Assembly: GCF_008271805.1 (NCBI RefSeq)
Contig: NZ_VSRY01000144.1
Span: 40,180 to 104,179, forward strand
Direction of reading: 5' to 3'
From: Streptomyces sp. TRM49041
GTDB taxonomy: Bacteria; Actinomycetota; Actinomycetes; Streptomycetales; Streptomycetaceae
Length of the DNA: 64,000 nt
The position numbers were made by a program, and so were the translations under genes. Numbering within the stretch: position 1 is the first letter of the stretch; each line of letters opens with the position of its first letter. The notes beneath the pieces were generated by a model, which ran no database searches, was not told the origin of the DNA, and worked only from the letters and a program-made list of their open reading frames with translations. This document shows positions 40,886 to 50,086 of the stretch, piece by piece.

Positions 40886-43771
40886 CTACGCGGCGGCGCG
40901 GCGGGCCACCGCCCGGCGCGACCGGGTGAGCAGGGCGGCGAGGAGCGCGGCGCCCAGCGGCACGGCGATCAGCAGGGCGCCGAGGGTCTCCCAGGGGACG
41001 ACGACCGGCACGTGCGGCAGCTGGCCGACACCCGCCCAGCCGTCGTCGCGGGCCTCCTCGTACCACTTCAGGGCTTCGCGGCGCTCGGTCAGCCGTAGCC
41101 CGATCGCGGGCAGGACTCCCGCCGCCGAGCCGAGCACCACGCCCATCACGGCCACCACCCCGCACTGGAAGCCGCTGAGCGTACGGCGGACCCGGGGCGG
41201 CGCCCCGACGGCGGCCAGCGTCTTGAGGTCCGCCTCCGCGTCGGCCTGCGCCAGTCCGGTGGCGATCCCGGCCGCGCCGATCGTGATCAGACCGGCGAAC
41301 ACGGTGAGCGCGAGCAGCACGATGCTGTTCTTGCTGACGTAGCCCTCCTCGATGTGCAGATAGACGTTGCTGCCGACCTTGGCCAGCTCGTCGTCGAGCT
41401 TCTGCCGCTGCTCACTGCTGGGCAGGTGGTCGGTCGAGTAGTAGGAGCCGACAGGCACGGTCGAGAGTCCCGCGGCCTTGGCGGCGGCCGGGCTCAGAAC
41501 GCCGCCGACACCGTAGGAGCGGGTGCCGTCCGGGGCCTGGTACGCCGTGAGCGTCTTCACCTCACCGGGCGGGTCCTGGCCCTTCTCGGCGGCGAGATCG
41601 GCCTTCTCGACGTCGGTGATCAGCCGGATGGAGATCTTGCCGGCCTCGTCGACCTGAGGCTTCCGGAAGGAGACGACGCTGCCCGTGGCGAGCGCCTTCT
41701 CCGCGGCGGGGTCGTCGATCCCGAGCACCTTCAGCAGCTTCTCGTCACCGATCAGGAGACCGTCCTCGGTGGGGACGTAGCCGTGCCCCCCCTCGGACGT
41801 GCAGCGCCAGTCGTCGGCGAGCTTGCGGCGCTCCTCCTTCGAGAACCTCTCCGCAGGGTCGGAGCCGTCCTCGGTGAATCCCCAGAGCGGGCACTCGTTG
41901 GCCTTGGGGATGACGATCTCGGACCGGCCGCAGCCCTCGGCGTTCTCCCACAGGCGGCAGCTCGGCTTGCCGACGCTGATCCGCGCCACGTCGGCCCGCG
42001 CCTCGACGGGTATGTGCTTCTGCACGGCCTCGCGGACGGCGGGGACGTCCCGGGCGCTGCCCTCCTCGGTGAGCAGGGTGGACACCGCGCCGTACGGGAG
42101 CCTGGCCTCGTACGCCGCCCGCTGCTGGGCGTCCGCGCTCGCAGCGTAGGTGGCGACGGCGACCGTGCCCGCGACGGCCGCCAGGACCGCGGCCACGGCG
42201 GGCGCCGTACGGCCGCGGTTGCGGACGGCGTCGCGCAGCGCCAGCCGGGGTGACAGCGGCAACCAGCGGCCGGCCCGCCCGAACAGCCCGACCAGCATCG
42301 GCGTCATCGCGACGACACCCAGCTCGGCGAGGGCGCTGCCGCCCGCGACGATGATGAACTGGTCGGAGAACAGCGACCCGTACAGCGCGATCGCGGCGCC
42401 GATCGCTGTGGCCACCAGGCCGATGACGGGCAGGACGCGGTTGCTCCCGCGCACGCCGCGGCGGCCGGTCAGCGAGGCCAGCACGGTCTCGCGGGACGCG
42501 GTGACCGCGGGGACGATCGCGGCCAGCAGGCCGGTCAGCACGGCCAGCAGGCCGATGCCGAGCAGTTCCAGCGGGCGGATGTCGAAGGCCCCGAAGCGCC
42601 GGCCCAGCGTGTCCTCCAGCACCGGCTGGAGGAGGAAGGTCAGGACCAGGCCGAGCAGCGTGCCGACGGCGGCGGCGGCGACACCGATCACCAGACCGCC
42701 TGCGAGGACGATCGACCGGATATGGCGGCGGTTGCCGCCGTTCGCGCCGACGAGACCGAGCTGGCGGCGCGACCGGCGGGCGCCGACGGCGAACGCGGGG
42801 CCGGCCAGCAGGCAGATCTCCAGCATCGCGAGACCGACGATGGTCGACGCGGCGATCAGCGCCTCTTTCCGGGCGTTCGAGCTGTCCGCGTAGGAGCCCC
42901 AGCCCTCGTGCTGGTAGAGCGGTACGTCCGAGTCGGCGGGCGGGTCGATGAGGACCGCGCGCGAGATGACGCTGACGCCCTTGGCGTTGGCCTCCTTGAC
43001 CATGTTCCACGTGAAACCGGCCGCCTCCGGACCGGCGCCGGAACCCTTCAGCTTCACGAGGTGGGTCGTCGAGACGTCCAAGGCAGGCAGGCCGGACTTC
43101 TCGAGACCCTTGGCGAGCGGCGCCAGGAACGCCCCGGGCAGCGCGTTGACCTGTGTGGCCTCGAGTTCGTCGGGGAGCTCGTACGAGCCGACGATCCGGT
43201 ACTCGCGCTCCAGCCCGCGCGCGGCGAGCGTCGCGCCCATCTTCAGTCCGCTGACCTCCAGGAAGCGGGACGAGACGGCGACCTCGTCCTCCTTCTGCGG
43301 AAAGCGGCCGGCCAGGAGCGTCATCACGCCCTGTGCGACGGGGTCGGCGGCCTTCAGCTCGCGGATCTCCGTGTGGAGCAGCCCGTGGGCGGTGCGCAGT
43401 TTTCCGTGGCCGCTGGAGTCCTCCAGGACGGTGGCGCCGGCCGGGAAGGCCTTCCGGATGTCGGCCGAGCCCTCGGGAAACTGACCGGAGATTTCCTTCG
43501 CCGGGCTGGACATCGCACCGTCCGGGGACTGGTGGACGGCCACGCCGCCGTATCCGGGGTCGGACATCCGTGCGTCGGCGGCCCCGAGGAGGCGGGTCGC
43601 CCGCTCCTGCGGGGACAGCTCGGCGCTGCGCAGTGTCAGGTCGGCGGCGCTCACGCCGAGGATGGGCAGCGCGATCATCGCGAGGACGAGGAAGCTGCGG
43701 CCCTTGGAGCGCCAGGCGTCGCGGCGGGCGATCCGCACCGCGGCGCGCCACGAGTGGAACCAGTTGTTCAC
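40886..43771 (-). CDS. ABC transporter permease, FtsX/MacB type
   Basis: This 961-residue protein has an N-terminal helix (RSFLVLAMIALPILGVSA), a large extracytoplasmic domain (about residues 45-310), FtsX-like membrane regions (about 310-440 and 480-550) and a second outside domain. A final three-helix FtsX block lies near residues 830-950. This two-FtsX layout is typical of actinobacterial permeases that export or sense lipids or peptides. The GTG overlaps the ATPase gene by four bases. It ends about 170 bases before bpa. Confidence 0.9.
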   Translation of the reverse strand: MNNWFHSWRAAVRIARRDAWRSKGRSFLVLAMIALPILGVSAADLTLRSAELSPQERATRLLGAADARMSDPGYGGVAVHQSPDGAMSSPAKEISGQFPEGSADIRKAFPAGATVLEDSSGHGKLRTAHGLLHTEIRELKAADPVAQGVMTLLAGRFPQKEDEVAVSSRFLEVSGLKMGATLAARGLEREYRIVGSYELPDELEATQVNALPGAFLAPLAKGLEKSGLPALDVSTTHLVKLKGSGAGPEAAGFTWNMVKEANAKGVSVISRAVLIDPPADSDVPLYQHEGWGSYADSSNARKEALIAASTIVGLAMLEICLLAGPAFAVGARRSRRQLGLVGANGGNRRHIRSIVLAGGLVIGVAAAAVGTLLGLVLTFLLQPVLEDTLGRRFGAFDIRPLELLGIGLLAVLTGLLAAIVPAVTASRETVLASLTGRRGVRGSNRVLPVIGLVATAIGAAIALYGSLFSDQFIIVAGGSALAELGVVAMTPMLVGLFGRAGRWLPLSPRLALRDAVRNRGRTAPAVAAVLAAVAGTVAVATYAASADAQQRAAYEARLPYGAVSTLLTEEGSARDVPAVREAVQKHIPVEARADVARISVGKPSCRLWENAEGCGRSEIVIPKANECPLWGFTEDGSDPAERFSKEERRKLADDWRCTSEGGHGYVPTEDGLLIGDEKLLKVLGIDDPAAEKALATGSVVSFRKPQVDEAGKISIRLITDVEKADLAAEKGQDPPGEVKTLTAYQAPDGTRSYGVGGVLSPAAAKAAGLSTVPVGSYYSTDHLPSSEQRQKLDDELAKVGSNVYLHIEEGYVSKNSIVLLALTVFAGLITIGAAGIATGLAQADAEADLKTLAAVGAPPRVRRTLSGFQCGVVAVMGVVLGSAAGVLPAIGLRLTERREALKWYEEARDDGWAGVGQLPHVPVVVPWETLGALLIAVPLGAALLAALLTRSRRAVARRAAA
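43004..43017. promoter_or_regulatory. Degenerate parS-like site inside the ABC permease gene
   Basis: GTTCCACGTGAAAC differs from the parS core GTTTCACGTGAAAC at one base. It is within the coding sequence, about 5.1 kb from the perfect site at 37910-37923. ParB tolerates one-base variants in Streptomyces, so it may bind, but this is a sequence match only. Confidence 0.5.
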
Positions 43772-44529
43772 CGCTCGCCCGCCTGGCCCGAGAGCAGGGA
43801 CTCCGCGTCGGTGCGCACGGTCTGGTCGACGACCGCGCCGTCGCGGAGGAAGACCACGCGGTCGGCCCAGGCGGCGAACCGCGGCTCGTGGGTGACCAGG
43901 ACCCCGGCGGCGCCGGCGTCGCAGCGGGCGCGGAGCAGGGCGAGTACGGACTCACCGGTCTCGGAGTCCAGGGCGCCGGTCGGCTCGTCGGCGAGGACGA
44001 GGCGCCGGTCGCCGACCAGGGCGCGGGCGATGGCGACGCGCTGCTGCTGGCCGCCGGACATCTCGTCGGGGAACCGGTCGGAGAGGTGGCCGAGGCCCAT
44101 CTCCTCCAGCGCCGCGATGGCCTCGCCGCGCCCCTTGCGGGCGGATATGCCGTCCAGCTCTCGGGGCAGGGCGACGTTCTCGGCGGCGGTGAGGGCCGGG
44201 ATCAGGTTGTAGTCCTGGAAGACATAGCCGATGCTGCGGCGGCGCAGCGCGGCGAGGGTCTTGCGGTCGGCGGTGGTGATGTCGGTGTTCTCGACGATCA
44301 CGCGGCCGGATGTGGGGGTGTCGAGGCCGCCCGCGATGGTGAGGAGCGTGGACTTGCCCGAGCCGGACGGGCCCATGACGGCGACCAGCTCGCCCGGGAA
44401 GACGTCGAGGTCGATACCGCGCAGGGCGTGCACCTCGGTGGCTCCGGTGCCATGGACACGGGTCAGCTGCTGAAGTTGCAGGACGGGCTGACGTGACGTG
44501 AGTGACGGTTGTGGCGTCGGTGATGACAT
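43768..44529 (-). CDS. ABC transporter ATP-binding protein (LolD/MacB type)
   Basis: This 253-residue ATPase has Walker A MGPSGSGKSTLL, Q-loop YVFQDYNLIPALT, signature MSGGQQQRVAIARAL, Walker B RLVLADEPTGALD and the switch His in VLVTHEP. It energises the FtsX-type permease encoded next. The first ~20 residues are Ser/Pro/Gln-rich. The operon is led by padR 172 bases upstream, in a gap with repeated gcatgcgtgcg units but no clear PadR site. Confidence 0.94.
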   Translation of the reverse strand: MSSPTPQPSLTSRQPVLQLQQLTRVHGTGATEVHALRGIDLDVFPGELVAVMGPSGSGKSTLLTIAGGLDTPTSGRVIVENTDITTADRKTLAALRRRSIGYVFQDYNLIPALTAAENVALPRELDGISARKGRGEAIAALEEMGLGHLSDRFPDEMSGGQQQRVAIARALVGDRRLVLADEPTGALDSETGESVLALLRARCDAGAAGVLVTHEPRFAAWADRVVFLRDGAVVDQTVRTDAESLLSGQAGER

Positions 44530-44701
44530 GGAAAGGTCCCCCCTTTGCGTACGCGCGCATCAGTGAGGCTGCTCGCGCACGGAGCGGTGGTTGTTCGGAT
44601 GGTGGTGGTGTCGTACGGCCCGCGGCAGGCCCGCGGCATGCGTGCGGCATGCGTGCGGCACGCCCGTGGCGGGTCCGGTGGCCGGTCCGCGGCCGTACGG
44701 G

Positions 44702-45367
44702 TCAGCGGTCCGGAGAGCGGGTCAGACCTCCGGCCCTTTCGCCGACTTGTTCGTCGGCCTGTTCGTCGACCGGTGAGGCCGCCGGCGGCGTCACACGCGG
44801 GGGTGCGGCCTGCCGGGCGGTCGCCGCCGAGAGGCGGATCAGGCGGGCCTCGCAGTGGTCGAGCCAGCGTGCCTCGGCCTCGGTCTGGAAGATCAGCTGT
44901 TCCAGCACGAGGAGCCACGCCACGTCGTCGCGTTCCTGCGACGCCGCGTTCTCCAGGGCGGCGAGCGCCTGGGCCTTGAGGCGCGTGTAGTCCTGCATCG
45001 CCTTGACCGTGTGGCGGCGCTGGGCCTGGATCACGGCTCGGATGTCGACGCCCGGCGCGCCGACGGCCATCGCGAGCTTGATGGAGAGCTCGTCCCGGGC
45101 CGGGCTGGTGCGGTCGACGGGCCGCTCGAACCAGGTGCGGAGCTCGTCGCGGCCCACGTCGGTGATGGCGTAGAGGGCGTGGCCCGCGCCGTCCTCACCG
45201 TCCTGCGCGACCATGTCGTCCCGCTCCAGTCGGCTCAGGGTCGTGTAGACCTGGCCGACGTTGAGCGGCCACGTGGACCCGGTACGGGACTCGAACTCCG
45301 TGCGGAGCTGTGAGCCGTAGCGCGGGCCGCTTTCGAGGAGGGCGAGAAGCCCGTGGCGGATCGACAT
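44702..45367 (-). CDS. PadR-family transcriptional regulator
   Basis: From the ATG at 45367 it has 221 residues. The PadR winged helix reads HGLLALLESGPRYGSQLRTEFESRTG, then NVGQVYTTLSRLERDDMV, followed by the dimerising C-terminal helices (AVIQAQRRHTVKAMQDYTRLK). An Arg/Pro/Glu-rich tail ends the protein. It precedes and probably controls the ABC transporter genes. Its start codon is embedded in a 24-base palindrome, the likely site of autorepression. Confidence 0.92.
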   Translation of the reverse strand: MSIRHGLLALLESGPRYGSQLRTEFESRTGSTWPLNVGQVYTTLSRLERDDMVAQDGEDGAGHALYAITDVGRDELRTWFERPVDRTSPARDELSIKLAMAVGAPGVDIRAVIQAQRRHTVKAMQDYTRLKAQALAALENAASQERDDVAWLLVLEQLIFQTEAEARWLDHCEARLIRLSAATARQAAPPRVTPPAASPVDEQADEQVGERAGGLTRSPDR

Positions 45368-45389
45368 ACTCAGTATGTATACCGAGTAT
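45366..45389. promoter_or_regulatory. PadR operator over the padR start
   Basis: The 24-base sequence reads ATACTC-A-GTAT, gt, ATAC-C-GAGTAT and is palindromic except for one base pair. It fits the ATACTn..nAGTAT pattern of PadR-type operators. It covers the padR ATG, where bound protein would block its own transcription or translation. Confidence 0.8.
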
Positions 45390-45463
45390 GCCGACGCGGG
45401 CAACCGACTGGAGAGTGACCCTGGACGTCCCTCTTGAGGGGGATGTGACGGGTGGTGCGTGGG

Positions 45464-46168
45464 TCAGCGGCGGATCCGGACGCCGAGGAAGCCGATACCG
45501 AGGCCCACCAGGGCGAGCCCGACGCCCAGCGTCAGTACGGGAATCCGCCGGTCGGCTCCGGTCTCGGCGGTCCGCGCGCCCGGCTCGTACGCGGCGGCGG
45601 AGGGACTGCGGTGCGGACGGACGGCCGCCGGCGAGTCCTCCTCGGGTACCGCCTCCCGCGCCGTGCCCTCGCCGTCGGAGTGGTCGGGGGGCGTTGCGGT
45701 TCTGGTACGTGCGGAGCCGGACGGCGCGGCCGAGGCAGACGGTGGCGGTGAGGCCGACGGTGGCCGTGAGGCCGACGGGGCCGGCGGCGGCAGCTGGGTC
45801 CGCCCGGGCCGCGGCCGTCCCGCCCCGGCAGGCCGGCCGGCCAGCGACGGCCGCGTGGCCTTGGTCACCGGCTGCGACGCGGAGGACGACGCCACGGGCG
45901 AGGACGAGGCCGAGGACGAGGACGAGGGGGAGACACTCATGCCGGGCGTGGCCGAGACGCCCGGGGCCCTGCCGACCCCGGTGGACGGCTCCGGGGGTCG
46001 GCTCGACTCCTGGCCGACGCTCGGCTGGGGGGACCCGGTCGCCGCCGCCTGTGCGACGGGCGTGCAGTGGAGCCATGCCGCCAGCAGCGCGGCCGAAAGC
46101 GCCGGCGTCAAGGACGCGAGGGCGGCCGGGCGTCGTACGCCGCGCCGCGAACCGAGTGGTGGAGTCAC
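45464..46168 (-). CDS. Secreted or membrane-anchored Pro/Ser-rich protein
   Basis: From the GTG at 46168, with aggagag well placed upstream, it has 234 residues. It has a signal-peptide-like start (PAALASLTPALSAALLAAWL then AQA), a very Pro/Ser/Ala-rich middle of about 150 residues, and a C-terminal helix (VLTLGVGLALVGLGIGFLGV) followed by RIRR. The layout is that of a cell-surface stalk held by a C-terminal anchor. There is no LPxTG or LAxTG motif directly before the helix, so sortase attachment is not supported. I do not recognise a family. Confidence 0.75.
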   Translation of the reverse strand: MTPPLGSRRGVRRPAALASLTPALSAALLAAWLHCTPVAQAAATGSPQPSVGQESSRPPEPSTGVGRAPGVSATPGMSVSPSSSSSASSSPVASSSASQPVTKATRPSLAGRPAGAGRPRPGRTQLPPPAPSASRPPSASPPPSASAAPSGSARTRTATPPDHSDGEGTAREAVPEEDSPAAVRPHRSPSAAAYEPGARTAETGADRRIPVLTLGVGLALVGLGIGFLGVRIRR

Positions 46169-46300
46169 CGCGTGACCCTCTCCTGTGAGCAGCGAGGTGT
46201 TCCGCTCACCGTTGCACGGGCGGGGGTGCCACGCACCCGGAGACGACGCCACGCGTCGCCCGGAAAGGTGAGGGAAACGTCCGCCGCCGCGGTCTGCTCG

Positions 46301-48010
46301 CTACTGGCCCGGGTAGCCCGTCGCGACCGTCAGCTCGAAGGTCTGGTTGCCCGGCTCCACCGCCGTGCCCTCCCGCGGGAACTGCTGGATGACCTGGTCC
46401 TCGGCGTACAGGGGGTCGTCGACCTCCTTGATCTGGTACTTCCAGCCCGCGGCCTGGATGCACTCCTTCACGGAGATGACGTCCTTGTAGATGAAGCTGG
46501 GAGCGCTGACCTTCGCCGTGTCGTTGGTGTCCTCCCGAGCGTCGGAGCACTCCGTCGTCTTCATCGTCCGGAAGCGCTCCGGCGGCTTGTGGCCCTGCGC
46601 CGCCTCGGACACCGTGGCGCTGGCCGTGCCGCCGCCCTCATAGGTGCTCGGGTCGTCCTCCTCATTGAGGGCGAGCGCCGTGATGACGCCGCCGACGGCG
46701 ATCAGGGCGACCACTATCGCGCCCACGATCAACGGCATGTTCCGCCGACCGCCACCGCCGGCACCGCCTCCCCCGACACCGCCGTACGGGCCGGGGCCCG
46801 GCGCCGGGGTCTGGTAGACGGGCGCCGGGGTCGGGGCGGCCGCCTGGTGCGGGTAGCCGTACGCCGCCGGAGCCGGAGTCGGAGGCGGAGTGTGAGCCGG
46901 AGTGTGAGCCGGGCCCGGCGCCGGGGTGGGAGCGGGCGTCGGAGGGCCGTACGGGCCGGGCGTCGGGGCAGGGGCCTGGTACGGGGTCTGGACGCCGTGC
47001 GTGCCCGGGCCCGGGTTCGACTGGTCGAGCGGCGGGAACACCGCCGAGCCGACGCCCGCGCCGCTGGTGGGCGGGGTGCCCGGCACGATCACCGGTGCGC
47101 CGGTCTGGCCGGCGGACAGGACGCGCAGGCACTCGTCGCGCATGGCGGCGGCGCTGGGGAAGCGCTCGTTCGGGTTCTTCTTCAGCGCCCGGGCGACCAG
47201 CGCGTCCATCGCCGGCGTCACCGAACGGTTGATGGAGGACGGCGCGACCGGCTCCTCCTGGACGTGTGCGTACGCGATGGCCAGCGGCGAGTCAGCGTCG
47301 AAGGGGATGCGGCCGGTCAGCAGCTGGAACAGCATGATGCCGACCGAGTACAGGTCGGACCGCGCGTCCACCCCGCGCCCCAGCGCCTGCTCCGGCGACA
47401 GGTACTGCGGCGTGCCGACCACCATGCCGGTCTGCGTCATCGACGTGACGCCCGACTGCATGGCGCGCGCGATGCCGAAGTCCATGACCTTGACCACGCC
47501 GCGCTTGGTCATCATCACGTTGCCCGGCTTGATGTCGCGGTGGACCAGGCCCATCTCGTGGCTGGTCTCCAGTGCGGCCAGCACGTCGGCCGTCACCTTC
47601 AGGGCCCGGTCGGCCGGCATCGCGCCGTACTGCTGGACGTCCGCCGCGAGCGCCGAGCCGAGCGGCTGGCCCTCCACGTACTCCATGACGATGTACGGCA
47701 TGACGCCGCCGTCGCCCATCGAGGGGTCGCTGAAGGTGACCGTGTCCTCGCCGGTGTCGAACACCGACACGATGTTGGTGTGCTGGAGCTTGGCGACGGC
47801 CTGCGCCTCGCGCCGGAACCGCTCTCGGAACGACTGTTCCCGGCCGAGTTCCGAGTGGAGCGTCTTGATGGCGACCTGACGGTCCAGCGCGCTGTCGTAG
47901 GCGAGATACACCGAGGCCATGCCGCCCTCGCCGAGCAGGTCGCGCAGCTGGTACCGGCCGTTCGCCACGGAACCGCCCGCATAGCGGCCCTGTGCGCCGT
48001 CCTGGCTCAT
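46301..48010 (-). CDS. Ser/Thr protein kinase with C-terminal PASTA-like domain
   Basis: From the ATG at 48010 it has 569 residues. The kinase motifs are GEGGMASVYLAYD, VAIKTL, HRDIKPGNVMM, MDFGIARAM and SPEQALGRG. A Pro/Thr/Ala-rich linker (about residues 320-430) leads to a membrane helix (LIVGAIVVALIAVGGVITAL) and one outside PASTA-like module (APSFIYKDVISVKECIQAAGW, then VIQQFPREGTAVEPGN). It is a receptor-type kinase; the ligand is unknown. It is divergent from a second kinase gene across 297 bases. Confidence 0.92.
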   Translation of the reverse strand: MSQDGAQGRYAGGSVANGRYQLRDLLGEGGMASVYLAYDSALDRQVAIKTLHSELGREQSFRERFRREAQAVAKLQHTNIVSVFDTGEDTVTFSDPSMGDGGVMPYIVMEYVEGQPLGSALAADVQQYGAMPADRALKVTADVLAALETSHEMGLVHRDIKPGNVMMTKRGVVKVMDFGIARAMQSGVTSMTQTGMVVGTPQYLSPEQALGRGVDARSDLYSVGIMLFQLLTGRIPFDADSPLAIAYAHVQEEPVAPSSINRSVTPAMDALVARALKKNPNERFPSAAAMRDECLRVLSAGQTGAPVIVPGTPPTSGAGVGSAVFPPLDQSNPGPGTHGVQTPYQAPAPTPGPYGPPTPAPTPAPGPAHTPAHTPPPTPAPAAYGYPHQAAAPTPAPVYQTPAPGPGPYGGVGGGGAGGGGRRNMPLIVGAIVVALIAVGGVITALALNEEDDPSTYEGGGTASATVSEAAQGHKPPERFRTMKTTECSDAREDTNDTAKVSAPSFIYKDVISVKECIQAAGWKYQIKEVDDPLYAEDQVIQQFPREGTAVEPGNQTFELTVATGYPGQ

Positions 48011-48307
48011 CGTGCTTCCCCCTACGCGCGCACGTGCCCGCGGTGATCCGGATTTACGGGCCAAGTCTGCCCCAGGCCACCGACACGTCAAGCCAGGTGC
48101 CCGTTCCGTGACCGTACGCACAAGAAGCGTCTCGTAAGCGTTACGCGCCCGGGACGGGATTTGCACGGGTGTACGCGGAACCGATTGGATGGCCGGTCCA
48201 TCCCGAACCGGCGCGTCCCGCGGAGGCTGTAGCGTGACGTGGCGAAGCACCCCTTAAGAGACTGCGGCACACCGCTCGCGGGCACAGCGCGCGCACAGCG
48301 GACGGAA
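48011..48307. promoter_or_regulatory. Divergent promoter region between the two kinase genes
   Basis: No gene is supported. The arms CGTAA and TTACG form a short palindrome around gcg at 48133-48145, a possible regulator site. I cannot assign -10 and -35 boxes with confidence. Confidence 0.35.
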
Positions 48308-50062
48308 ATGACGGCGAGGACGATGGCACCCGGATCCGAAGCAGGTGGCGGCGGCGTGTCGGATGACGGAGCGTCGGGGCGCGGCGACGCCGTCGAGTTC
48401 GGTGTCGGCGGCCTGGTCGGCGACGGCCGTTACCGGCTGACGCACCGTCTCGGCCGCGGCGGTATGGCGGAGGTCTTCGCGGCCGAGGACGTGCGGCTCG
48501 GCCGCACCGTGGCCGTGAAGCTGCTCCGCGCCGACCTCGCCGAGGACCCCGTCTCGAAGGCCCGTTTCACGCGCGAGGCCCAGTCCGTCGCGGGCCTCAA
48601 CCACCACGCGATCGTGGCGGTGTACGACTCCGGCGAGGACGAGGTCAACGGCCAGGCCGTGCCGTACATCGTCATGGAGCTGGTCGAGGGCCGCACCATC
48701 CGCGATCTGCTGATCAGCGCCGACGCCCCGCCGCCCGAGCAGGCCCTGATCATCGTGTCCGGCGTCCTGGAGGCGCTGGCGTACTCGCACCAGCACGGCA
48801 TCGTGCACCGCGACATCAAGCCCGCGAACGTCATCATCACCAACAGCGGCGCGGTGAAGGTGATGGACTTCGGCATCGCCCGCGCCCTGCACGGGGCGTC
48901 GACGACGATGACGCAGACCGGCATGGTCATGGGCACGCCGCAGTACCTCTCCCCCGAGCAGGCGCTGGGCAAGGCCGTCGACCACCGCTCCGACCTGTAC
49001 GCCACGGGCTGCCTGCTGTACGAACTGCTGGCCCTGCGCCCCCCGTTCGTCGGCGAGACCCCGCTGTCCGTGGTCTACCAGCACGTCCAGGACATGCCGG
49101 TGCCGCCGTCCGAGGTCGCCGAGGTGGCCCCTCCCGAGCTGGACGGGCTCGCCATGCGGGCGCTCGCCAAGGACCCGGACGACCGGTTCCAGAGCGCGGA
49201 GGAGATGCGCGGGCTCATCCAGTACGGGCTGCGCATGCTCCAGGAGCAGGGCAGCGGCGCGGGCACCTGGAGCACCGGCCCGATCGGTCCGCACGACGGC
49301 GGTCACACCCCGCACGGCGGCGTCGCCACGACCGCGGTCATGGGCGCCCCCATGGGGCCGGGGCCGGGTATGGGACCCGCGACACCGGGCCACCCGGGCC
49401 ACCCGGTCCACGCCGGCCGCCCGCCGCACGGCGACACCCCGCAGGGCTCCATGCTGCCGCCGATGAACCCCGACGACGGCGCGTACACCGGGGCGTACGG
49501 CGGCCATGGCGGTGGCGGGCGCGGCAAGGTGTTCCTGTTCGTCGCGTTCGCGCTGATCGCGATCATGGCGGGTGTCGCGTACGCGATCAAGGCGGGCGAC
49601 ACGTCCTCCGGTACGGGTACGACGCCGAGCACCTCACCGACGCAGTCCGTCTCGCCCAGCACCACCCCCTCTCCGTCCGCGTCGCGGTCCGAGGAGGAGG
49701 AGCAGCCCGAGACGTCGAGCGGCGGCGGCGGCTGGGACACGCCTTCGTGGACCCCCCGGTCCCCCACGTACAGCCAGAACCCGTCCCCGTCCGTGAGCGA
49801 CTCGGACGACGCGGGCACGACCGACGGCGGCGCCGACGAGGGCACGACCGAGGGCTCCACCGACGGCAACACCAACCAGGGCACCGACGAGGGCACGACG
49901 GACGGCACCACCAGCGACGGCACCACCAACCAGGGCACGACCGACGGCGGCACCGGCTCGACCGACGGCAGCAGCGGCGACAGCACCGGAACCACCACCT
50001 CCGGTCAGCAGGCCGGTACCACGCAGGGCACCACCACCACCGGCTCCACCACCGGGGGCTGA
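48308..50062 (+). CDS. Ser/Thr protein kinase with Thr/Gly-rich extracytoplasmic tail
   Basis: The protein has 584 residues from the ATG at 48308; an ATG at 48323 is equally possible. Kinase motifs: GRGGMAEVFAAED, VAVKLL, HRDIKPANVII, MDFGIARAL and SPEQALGKA. A Gly/His/Pro-rich linker and one membrane helix (VFLFVAFALIAIMAGVAYAI, about residues 415-435) follow. The outside part has no PASTA domain; it is a ~140-residue low-complexity run of Thr, Gly, Ser and Asp (TTDGG, EGTTEGS, NQGT repeats). Such tails often span the cell wall and may be glycosylated. Confidence 0.9.
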   Translation: MTARTMAPGSEAGGGGVSDDGASGRGDAVEFGVGGLVGDGRYRLTHRLGRGGMAEVFAAEDVRLGRTVAVKLLRADLAEDPVSKARFTREAQSVAGLNHHAIVAVYDSGEDEVNGQAVPYIVMELVEGRTIRDLLISADAPPPEQALIIVSGVLEALAYSHQHGIVHRDIKPANVIITNSGAVKVMDFGIARALHGASTTMTQTGMVMGTPQYLSPEQALGKAVDHRSDLYATGCLLYELLALRPPFVGETPLSVVYQHVQDMPVPPSEVAEVAPPELDGLAMRALAKDPDDRFQSAEEMRGLIQYGLRMLQEQGSGAGTWSTGPIGPHDGGHTPHGGVATTAVMGAPMGPGPGMGPATPGHPGHPVHAGRPPHGDTPQGSMLPPMNPDDGAYTGAYGGHGGGGRGKVFLFVAFALIAIMAGVAYAIKAGDTSSGTGTTPSTSPTQSVSPSTTPSPSASRSEEEEQPETSSGGGGWDTPSWTPRSPTYSQNPSPSVSDSDDAGTTDGGADEGTTEGSTDGNTNQGTDEGTTDGTTSDGTTNQGTTDGGTGSTDGSSGDSTGTTTSGQQAGTTQGTTTTGSTTGG

Positions 50063-50086
50063 GCCTGCCCGCAGGAGAGGGAGCGC

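Noticed and set aside
45464..46168. Pro/Ser-rich protein as a sortase substrate
   Set aside because: No LPxTG or LAxTG motif stands before the C-terminal helix.
48133..48145. Palindrome between the kinase genes as a known operator
   Set aside because: The arms are only five bases and match no motif I can name, so it is noted only within the gap entry.
49590..50060. Thr/Gly repeats at the kinase C-terminus as a frameshift artefact
   Set aside because: The frame stays open with normal third-position GC and a proper stop, and such tails are seen in other surface proteins.
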